NCBI GenBank assembly: GCA_002715785.1 | Contig: PBAA01000034.1 | Coordinates: 1-24,653, forward strand | DNA: 24,653 nucleotides | Source of the DNA: Gammaproteobacteria bacterium | GTDB lineage: Bacteria; Pseudomonadota; Gammaproteobacteria; Pseudomonadales; Azotimanducaceae | Direction: 5' to 3' | Part shown: piece by piece, positions 1 through 5,571 of the stretch | Layout: every line of letters begins with the position of its first letter | Position numbering within the stretch: position 1 is the stretch's first letter | Program-made: the position numbers and the translations under genes | Notes under the pieces: model-generated | Told to the model about the DNA's origin: nothing | Databases searched by the model: none | Seen by the model: only the letters and a program-made list of their open reading frames with translations

Positions 1-94
1 TACCTTTGATGGCGTGGATGCTGGCCATTTTCTTCAGGAAACTCATGGACCAGAAATTGTGAGTCTTCTCCTGGGTCGGATTCGAGACGAGTAA
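1..94 (+). CDS. C-terminal fragment of alpha/beta hydrolase (haloalkane dehalogenase-like)
   Basis: An open frame enters from the left edge (first full codon at position 2) and stops at TAA 92-94, giving about 30 residues. The tail contains D-A-G-H-F-L-Q-E followed by G-P-E-I. This resembles the catalytic-histidine segment of haloalkane dehalogenases and related epoxide-hydrolase-type enzymes, where AGHFLQED precedes the last helix. The His would be the base of the catalytic triad. The nucleophile and cap domain lie outside the window, so substrate cannot be judged. It converges on the amidohydrolase that ends at 128, with only 33 bases between them and no obvious terminator. The hydrolase-fold assignment is likely; the dehalogenase label is a family resemblance only. 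Confidence 0.6.
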   Translation, partial: TFDGVDAGHFLQETHGPEIVSLLLGRIRDE

Positions 95-127
95 GACGCT
101 TATAAGTTCCGAGTTTTGCGGTTGCGA

Positions 128-1291
128 TTACGCGGAAACATCCATCAGCGCTTCCATATTGCCGTGATAAAACGCATCCATGGTCGCCTGATCACAATTA
201 GTCATGCTGGCTTCGAATTTTCCGATCGGGTCCGACGTGCCTTCCGGATGGGTGTAATCGGACGCAAATACAAGTATCTCAGGCCCCACGTTCTCAATAA
301 TCCAGCCGACCGGCTCGCCTGCAAACGGCGAAAACCGAAGGTGTCTTCTGACGGTCTCTGACGGCAATCGCTGGAACTTCCGTTGGTGTTTATAGTTGGC
401 CGCTGCAAAGTCGAGTGCATGCATCCACGACGGGATCCAGAATGCTGCATGTTCCATCGATATCCCTCGCAGATACGGATGGCGTTCGAAAACCTCATCG
501 AAGATCATTGCGGAGAGAAAAATCTCCACGCTGTTTTTGATGGTGACCATGCCGATCTCTCCGGCAGGTGCGTCGCCGCCGAGCTCTAGCGTCCCTCGGC
601 CGTTACGACGAAAGCTGCGAGGGATCCGATCGTAATGGCCGTTAACGGCGACATGGGTCACGAAGGGGGCGTTGTGACTCGCAAATTCGGCCCAGACGGG
701 ATCGAAGTCGAGGTGCGTGAACGAGATTTTCTTGGGGTCCGGTTCATTGGTGTCGACCATAAAGCTGTAACAACCATCCTTGAATCCCTGGCGCATGAGT
801 TGTAGCGAAATCGCGGGTCCGAGAGTTAGCGGAATGTAACCGATCGCCCGTAAACGATCGTCATGCGCGCAAAACGTTCCCATCGCACGATTGAGGGTTC
901 GTGCGCCAGCTTCCAACTGGTCGAGGTTGTCGACGTGTGCGATTTGATGAAATGAAAAGGTTGGTAACACCCACTGCGACTTAAACCCTAGAAGGTCAAG
1001 CGCGTGGGATCGTTCCTCGGGGTCGAAGGCTCCGAGTCGGGTGAATCCGCCCTTGCGTGCGTCGGTCAGCGAGGCTTCAAATTTAGTCATAGTCTCGGGA
1101 TCACTCTGACGTTTCTCGAGTAACGAACGGCCGCGATCCGCCCAGGCTTTCACGTATGGAAGCTCTGTTTGTTCGGTAACATCTGGAATGAGTGGTGCGT
1201 CGTCAGGGAGCGCAACGTTCGAGAGAAAATCATCGAGCTCGATGACGTGGCTGTCGACATCGATAATTGTTCTATGTTCAGCGTAACTCAT
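128..1291 (-). CDS. Amidohydrolase family metal-dependent hydrolase (COG2159 / Amidohydro_2 type)
   Basis: A 387-residue cytoplasmic TIM-barrel hydrolase. The N-terminus has I-D-V-D-S-H-V-I-E, the variant metal motif common in the aminocarboxymuconate-decarboxylase-like branch of the amidohydrolases (D-x-H instead of H-x-H). Near the C-terminus are M-E-H-A-A-F-W-I-P and F-A-S-D-Y-T-H-P-E-G; the latter supplies the usual catalytic or metal Asp of the last strand. Members of this branch are hydrolases or decarboxylases of aromatic and heterocyclic ring-cleavage products, and sequence alone does not give the substrate. I chose ATG at 1291 because homologues start just before the D-x-H strand; the longer frame to 1342 adds a low-complexity stretch from a TTG. 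It is divergent from the cupin gene at 1488 and may share a regulatory region with it. Confidence 0.85.
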   Translation of the reverse strand: MSYAEHRTIIDVDSHVIELDDFLSNVALPDDAPLIPDVTEQTELPYVKAWADRGRSLLEKRQSDPETMTKFEASLTDARKGGFTRLGAFDPEERSHALDLLGFKSQWVLPTFSFHQIAHVDNLDQLEAGARTLNRAMGTFCAHDDRLRAIGYIPLTLGPAISLQLMRQGFKDGCYSFMVDTNEPDPKKISFTHLDFDPVWAEFASHNAPFVTHVAVNGHYDRIPRSFRRNGRGTLELGGDAPAGEIGMVTIKNSVEIFLSAMIFDEVFERHPYLRGISMEHAAFWIPSWMHALDFAAANYKHQRKFQRLPSETVRRHLRFSPFAGEPVGWIIENVGPEILVFASDYTHPEGTSDPIGKFEASMTNCDQATMDAFYHGNMEALMDVSA

Positions 1292-1420
1292 TGCTCGTTG
1301 GCTCCCGTCACGGTTCTCGCACGATGCCGAACACTGTCCCAATCCCGACGAGTACAGTCAATGGCCATTTTGGTTAGAACATCAGGTGGTACCCGAGGAC
1401 ATACCTGTTATCGGCAACGG

Positions 1421-1449
1421 TTGAAATCACCAAGCGAAGGTGATCGTAT
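1421..1449 (+). promoter_or_regulatory. Candidate sigma70-like promoter with nested operator dyad
   Basis: TTGAAA at 1421-1426 is separated by 17 bases from TCGTAT at 1444-1449, a fair -35 with a weak -10. Between and overlapping them lies a perfect inverted repeat, ATCACC (1426-1431) and GGTGAT (1439-1444), with a 7-base spacer. A dyad nested between -35 and -10 is a typical repressor position. It sits about 40 bases upstream of the cupin start at 1488. No regulator gene is in the window to pair with it. Confidence 0.3.
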
Positions 1450-1487
1450 CGGGTGTTGGAGGCGGTCAAGATTGAAGGGGGCCGGGC

Positions 1488-1838
1488 ATGGGCATTCTTG
1501 TAGAGAAGTCGTTTTTCGCTTCGAAAGACGACGTGCTAACCGACATTCGAAATAATAGGACTTGGCCGACGACGTTCGTCTCGCCGGCTTATCCGGGGGT
1601 CGAGGTACATTGGCACAGCGAAGACGTTTGCGCGTACGTAATGGAAGGTGAGACATCTTTTTTTGACGGTGATTCGGGAGACACTACACAAGTGGGCCCC
1701 GGTGACAAAGTCACTATCCCGAAACGAACCTTGCATGCCGAAGGCGAGGTTAAAGATCGGGTGGTCTACATCATCGGCATGCCCGAACCATTGTTGACGC
1801 GAGATTTCTTGAAAATACATCGACCCGAAGAACTCTAG
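1488..1838 (+). CDS. Small cupin-domain protein
   Basis: A 116-residue single-domain cupin. Cupin motif 1 is visible as V-H-W-H-S-E-D followed by Y-V-M-E-G-E, and motif 2 as G-P-G-D-K-V-T-I-P-K-R-T-L-H-A. The two His of H-W-H, the Glu two residues later and the His of T-L-H are the expected metal ligands. Single-domain cupins of this size act as small dioxygenases, isomerases or sugar-binding domains, and the substrate cannot be read from the sequence. An AGGGGG tract lies 7 to 12 bases before ATG 1488. The gene is divergent from the amidohydrolase at 128-1291, and a DUF1330 gene follows on the same strand after 95 bases. Confidence 0.8.
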   Translation: MGILVEKSFFASKDDVLTDIRNNRTWPTTFVSPAYPGVEVHWHSEDVCAYVMEGETSFFDGDSGDTTQVGPGDKVTIPKRTLHAEGEVKDRVVYIIGMPEPLLTRDFLKIHRPEEL

Positions 1839-1869
1839 CGAGATCTTCCCGATACATAGGTTTGTCGTG

Positions 1870-1883
1870 ATATGCCGGCGTAT
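1870..1883. promoter_or_regulatory. Imperfect palindrome upstream of the DUF1330 gene
   Basis: ATATGCCGGCGTAT reads the same on both strands except for one mismatched pair. It lies 51 bases before the ATG at 1934. With no loop it would act as a DNA dyad (operator) rather than an RNA hairpin. A 12 of 14 match could be chance. Confidence 0.2.
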
Positions 1884-1933
1884 GACCCGTGCATCTAATT
1901 GAAATATACATCTACTGGTAGAGGATTTTGAAA

Positions 1934-2350
1934 ATGAATGTTTTGAACGCGGTGACACCGACGCAAGAGCAGCTACAGAACTTATTGGCTAGCGATTTCG
2001 AAGGCCCAGTTTCTATGCTGAATTTGCTCAAGTTTAAGGAACGTGCCGAGTATGCCGATGGTCGAACCTCGGAGTTGAGTGGGGCGGAAGCATACAACTT
2101 GTATGCAGAGAAGATGGCCCCGTTCGTTATATCCAAAGGCGGTCGCTTGGTCTTTGGAGGTCGTGCCGAGCACCTGATGCTTGGTGAGGTGGATGAATTA
2201 TGGGACGTCGCTGCAATTATGGAATACCCCTCGAAGGAGGCATTCGTCGAAATTGTGTCCGCGCCCGAGGTCGGTGAATTCAGCGTCCATCGGAGCGCAG
2301 GACTCGCCGGTCAGTTGTTGATTGCCGTATCGGCTCAAGGTGGATTTTGA
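1934..2350 (+). CDS. DUF1330-family (dimeric alpha/beta barrel) protein
   Basis: A 138-residue cytoplasmic protein. P-V-S-M-L-N-L-L-K-F near residue 26 and G-G-R-L-V-F-G-G-R-A, followed by W-D-V-A-A-I-M-E-Y-P-S-K-E-A-F, are typical of DUF1330 proteins, a ferredoxin-like dimeric barrel fold related to EthD and antibiotic-biosynthesis monooxygenase domains. The final third contains A-P-E-V-G-E-F-S-V-H-R-S-A-G-L, also typical of this group. No enzymatic reaction is established for the family. I prefer ATG 1934 to the in-frame TTG at 1928, because GAGG at 1921-1924 is spaced 9 bases from the ATG and only 3 from the TTG. It follows the cupin on the same strand and converges with the gene ending at 2386. 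Confidence 0.8.
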   Translation: MNVLNAVTPTQEQLQNLLASDFEGPVSMLNLLKFKERAEYADGRTSELSGAEAYNLYAEKMAPFVISKGGRLVFGGRAEHLMLGEVDELWDVAAIMEYPSKEAFVEIVSAPEVGEFSVHRSAGLAGQLLIAVSAQGGF

Positions 2351-2385
2351 CGAAGCTCACTTGAAACTCGCGAGATAATGATTGC

Positions 2386-3126
2386 TTACGAGGGGAACGC
2401 GTGTCCTTCGGGCCAAGTGTCGCGAGCACGATAGCCGACCACGCGCAGGGCGGGTTCTGGGTCGATGCGGACATGGCGTAGAGGCTTACTGGTTGCAAAC
2501 ACGATTTCGAAATTGCCTTCTTGCATTGATGCGTTAATACAAGCACTAAAGAAACGACCAGCATCGTCATGACTCAGGTAGACGTCGGTTCCGACTGGAC
2601 TCGCCTGAAGTTCCTCGGCGTGGCTGGGATCCCGCGGTAACCAGCCAAGACGCGCTGCGATGACTGATAAGCCGTACACCCGCGCATACATTTCACCGAT
2701 CTGTTCTGCCCATAGTTTGGTAAGGGCATAGTGGTTAATAACTTTGGGACCATCCCCGATTTGGACCATGGTGTCCCATCGGTGGCCTGAAACGACTTGT
2801 ACGGAGCTTGCCAGAATCAGTCGCGCTACCCCGTTTTCTCTGGCGGCGTCGCAAACGTTGTAGAGTCCGCGAACGTTGGGTTCGATGAGTTCTTCGAGGA
2901 AATCGGCCTCGTCGGGGGTGGCCGCAAGATGAATAATCGCGTCCATGTCGCGTGTTGCCTCAAGGACCTGATCCCGGTTCGTAATATCGCCGACGATCGC
3001 GTTATTGAGGTCGGGATGCGCGAGTCGATCAAAGTGATAAACCGTATGTCCCTCTTCACTCAATTGCTTGCAAACGGCTTGACCGACGCCGCCCTCGGAG
3101 CCGGTTACCAACACGCGTTGTTTCAT
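2386..3126 (-). CDS. NAD-dependent epimerase/dehydratase, uronate dehydrogenase-like
   Basis: A 246-residue extended SDR enzyme. The N-terminal Rossmann motif is V-L-V-T-G-S-E-G-G-V-G-Q (T-G-x-x-G-x-x-G). D-A-I-I-H-L-A-A is the adenine-pocket strand, and I-L-A-S-S-V-Q-V followed by H-Y-A-L-T-K gives the catalytic Ser and Tyr-x3-Lys. The pattern I-E-P-N-V-R-G-L-Y-N-V-x-D-A-A-R, the short length and the Y-L-S-H-D-D segment resemble uronate dehydrogenases, which oxidise hexuronates to aldarolactones with NAD. The closeness to that subfamily is my judgement; other short sugar-nucleotide-type SDRs are possible. The ATG at 3126 is preceded by AGGA. It is divergent from the membrane-anchored amidohydrolase at 3327. 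If it is a uronate dehydrogenase it would fit the sugar-acid-dehydratase-like genes at 21399-23699. Confidence 0.75.
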   Translation of the reverse strand: MKQRVLVTGSEGGVGQAVCKQLSEEGHTVYHFDRLAHPDLNNAIVGDITNRDQVLEATRDMDAIIHLAATPDEADFLEELIEPNVRGLYNVCDAARENGVARLILASSVQVVSGHRWDTMVQIGDGPKVINHYALTKLWAEQIGEMYARVYGLSVIAARLGWLPRDPSHAEELQASPVGTDVYLSHDDAGRFFSACINASMQEGNFEIVFATSKPLRHVRIDPEPALRVVGYRARDTWPEGHAFPS

Positions 3127-3326
3127 TGTCCTATATGCCTTCTCGTTTTTCGTGGGAGATGAGGTCCAGGTTCTATCTCAGTGCCTGCGACGGGAATCGC
3201 TAGAATGATGGTGATCTTGGTCTTGAACGTTCTTGTAACATAGCGCGCAAGCGAAACACGGGATAGGTCTCCGATGCGATTCATGACCGAACGTTTAGGT
3301 CGCGGGGTTAACGCGCAGGACGTGGT

Positions 3327-4430
3327 GTGTTGAGGTTTTTGCGGACTTCGCTACTCGGACTTCTGGCCTTGTCGGTGACGGGGTGGGTGATTTGGGTGCT
3401 GACGCCCACGTTGGCCCGTGTCGTCGATGTGCCTACGACAGATTATTTGGACATGCATGTCCATACCGCCGGGATTGGTGTTGGTGGTAGCGGGGCGTTT
3501 GTTAACGAAGCCATGCGCTCAAGCTACAAATTTCCAATCTACTTGTACGCTTTGGGCGTTTCGATGGAAGAGATCGAAGAGCAGGGCGACGTCGTTGTTC
3601 TGCGAAATATTTCTCGACAGATTGACGAATCGAGACGGGTCGCACGTGCCGTGGTGCTCGCCATGGACGGCGTCGTCAACGCGCGTGGTGAACTGGACGT
3701 TGACCAGACACAAATATACGTCCCCAACTCGTTTCTCATGCGCGAGTTGCCACGATTCGAGAACCTTGAGTTTGGTGCAAGCGTCAACCCGTATCGCCTT
3801 GATGCAGTGGACAGGCTGGAACGCGTAGCTGATGGGGGTGCTTTGTTGGTGAAGTGGATCCCCAACATCATGCACATTGATCCAGCGGATGAGGCGATTA
3901 TCCCGTTTTACCGTAAATTGGTAGAGCTCGATATGCCGCTCTTGACCCATACGGGGCAGGAGAGGTCGTTCGCGCACGCGCGGGATGAATTGGGAGATCC
4001 GGATCGGCTCAGGCTCCCACTTTCACTTGGCGTGCGTGTCATGGCGGCGCACATTGGAAGCACGGGCATGAACGATGGGATATCGAATTATGAACGGCTG
4101 AACGCGATGATCGAGACTTTCCCCAATCTCGCGGTCGGCATATCGAGTTTGACGCAGTTTAATCGGCGCAACTCGTTGGCGCATGCACTAACGAGGGTAG
4201 AACTTAACGAGCGGATGTACTACGGGACCGACTGGCCTTTGCAGTTCTTCCCCTTGGTTTCGCCACTGTTCCATCTGAACCACATCGGTTGGCGCGAAGC
4301 TCGGTCTATTGTGGCGATTGACAATGTGTGGGATAGAGATGTGGCGTTAAAAGAGGCGATGGGAGTACCGACTGTAGTTTTTGAACGAACCAGTGCGTAC
4401 TTTTCAAGACGATCCGACGTGCACCAATAA
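3327..4430 (+). CDS. Membrane-anchored amidohydrolase family protein
   Basis: A 367-residue protein. Residues 7 to about 26 form one hydrophobic segment after basic residues (M-L-R-F-L-R), consistent with an N-terminal membrane anchor or uncleaved signal, placing the enzyme in the periplasm. The catalytic barrel follows: H44-V-H46 (H-x-H metal motif), L-V-K-W (possible bridging Lys), L-L-T-H-T-G, M-A-A-H-I-G and Y-G-T-D-W-P-L carry the remaining His and Asp ligands in amidohydrolase order. The substrate is unknown. The start is GTG 3327 with AGGA at 3317-3320; an in-frame TTG follows directly and could also be used. The gene converges on the alpha/beta hydrolase ending at 4472. The periplasmic location distinguishes it from the cytoplasmic amidohydrolase at 128-1291. 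Confidence 0.8.
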   Translation: MLRFLRTSLLGLLALSVTGWVIWVLTPTLARVVDVPTTDYLDMHVHTAGIGVGGSGAFVNEAMRSSYKFPIYLYALGVSMEEIEEQGDVVVLRNISRQIDESRRVARAVVLAMDGVVNARGELDVDQTQIYVPNSFLMRELPRFENLEFGASVNPYRLDAVDRLERVADGGALLVKWIPNIMHIDPADEAIIPFYRKLVELDMPLLTHTGQERSFAHARDELGDPDRLRLPLSLGVRVMAAHIGSTGMNDGISNYERLNAMIETFPNLAVGISSLTQFNRRNSLAHALTRVELNERMYYGTDWPLQFFPLVSPLFHLNHIGWREARSIVAIDNVWDRDVALKEAMGVPTVVFERTSAYFSRRSDVHQ

Positions 4431-4471
4431 CGGCAATCAAGAAGTTCAATTCGTAGTTAGTTGAGTGCCAT

Positions 4472-5338
4472 TTAGCGGTGCGTTTGCAGGCTCAAGAGCC
4501 AGTCGCTGAGCGCCTCACGAGCTTCGCCATAACTCAATATTCCGTGTCGCGCATTCGGTATGGTGATGAATTTCGAATTGTCGATTCCGGCGGCGAGTTG
4601 TTCGCTGTATTCATAGGGCACGACATCGTCGGCGTCTCCGTGAATGATTAGCGTGGGTACCGCGATATTCGCTAAGGTTTTCGTGAAATCGCGACCAAGA
4701 AATGCGGAGGCGTTACGAATCATGCCGGCATGGTAACGACAGAGATCTTCGTCACTCGTTTTCGTAAGGGCGTTCATGTATGCGTTCCGTCCCGCTTCGA
4801 TTTGTCTTCTCGCTTCGGACGAAGTGCCTTGAGGCATGGCTGTCGGCGTTGGATTGCGAAGCCGTTCGCGGTATTCGGCGAAAACGTTTTCGTCCCCTTC
4901 GTTTTTGTGCCGGTTGACCTGGTGAGCGAGTCGCTGACCCCAGTTTGTGCGTGACATGAGGTCGGCGCCGGTGTTCATTAAACCGAGAGCTGTGACGGAG
5001 TGAGAAAATAGGTGAATGTATTGCAATGCCACCATGCCGCCCATGCTAGAGCCGACCACGATGGATTGTTCAAAGCCTAGATATTGCATTAATCCGTACG
5101 CGTCGGAAGCAATGTCGGCGAGGTCGAACCAATCGAGCGTGTAGTCAGATTCGCCAGCGCAACGCCGGTCGAATGTAATGAGCTGGAACCCATGTGGAAT
5201 ATCCCGAGTGATGGCGTTGGGACTGGGTAACAACGAACTGTTGGGACCACCAAATCCTCCGTGGATGAAGAGGGCGGGCGTACCCTCACCGTAGATTTGG
5301 TACTCGATTTCGAGTCCACCGATGGTTGCCCTGGCCAT
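4472..5338 (-). CDS. Alpha/beta hydrolase
   Basis: A 288-residue alpha/beta hydrolase fold protein. The oxyanion loop is F-I-H-G-G-F-G-G near residue 25. The nucleophile elbow is G96-S-S98-M-G100, with S98 the nucleophile. The acid is in I-I-H-G-D-A-D-D-V-V-P and the base His in N-A-R-H-G. T-F-D-R-R-C-A-G-E-S-D matches the typical (D-x-R-G-x-G-x-S) strand, here with Cys-Ala in place of the usual Gly-x. Such proteins are esterases, lactonases or C-C hydrolases, and the specificity is not readable. I chose ATG 5338 because AGGGGA lies about 10 bases upstream and homologues begin with the short strand before I-Y-G-E-G. The frame extends to 5434 but that part does not look like protein. It is divergent from the lipoprotein gene at 5572. 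Confidence 0.85.
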   Translation of the reverse strand: MARATIGGLEIEYQIYGEGTPALFIHGGFGGPNSSLLPSPNAITRDIPHGFQLITFDRRCAGESDYTLDWFDLADIASDAYGLMQYLGFEQSIVVGSSMGGMVALQYIHLFSHSVTALGLMNTGADLMSRTNWGQRLAHQVNRHKNEGDENVFAEYRERLRNPTPTAMPQGTSSEARRQIEAGRNAYMNALTKTSDEDLCRYHAGMIRNASAFLGRDFTKTLANIAVPTLIIHGDADDVVPYEYSEQLAAGIDNSKFITIPNARHGILSYGEAREALSDWLLSLQTHR

Positions 5339-5502
5339 AGCTTCGTCCCCTCTTGAGCCCAGCATTATGCCGACATAACTTGAAGGATGGACAGAACGAC
5401 GACGGCTCATCATTAAACCGATGTTCCAAGTCAATAGTCTGCTTTCATGGCGTTTTGCTGTTTTCGTATCGAGGACGTGAGCCTGGACAAAGACCTTCTA
5501 GG

Positions 5503-5530
5503 TTGACTGCTTGGACGATGGGTTTATGGT
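5503..5530 (+). promoter_or_regulatory. Candidate sigma70-like promoter of the lipoprotein gene
   Basis: TTGACT (5503-5508) and TATGGT (5525-5530) are separated by 16 bases and lie about 40 bases before the chosen start at 5572. The match to the consensus hexamers is reasonable but not strong. If it is real, the upstream part of the reading frame (5353-5571) is untranslated, which supports the lipoprotein start. Confidence 0.35.
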
Positions 5531-5571
5531 TGCTGGGTGCGGCGCAAACTCGATGTTCGCGGGGAAAAAGC

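Noticed and set aside
1536..1958. 140-codon minus-strand frame.
   Set aside because: Antisense to the cupin gene, with no motif and no ribosome-binding site.
3135..3203. 22-codon + strand ORF ending in F-Y-L-S-A-C-D-G-N-R.
   Set aside because: It lacks a hydrophobic signal core, so it is not a functional lipoprotein; kept only as a finding about the DNA match.
3519..3977. 152-codon minus-strand frame.
   Set aside because: Antisense to the anchored amidohydrolase, which has a complete metal-ligand set.
5353..5571. Upstream extension of the lipoprotein reading frame.
   Set aside because: It overlaps the 5' leader of the divergent hydrolase, is not protein-like, and would place the signal peptide internally. 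GGGGA and ATG 5572 give a clean lipoprotein start.
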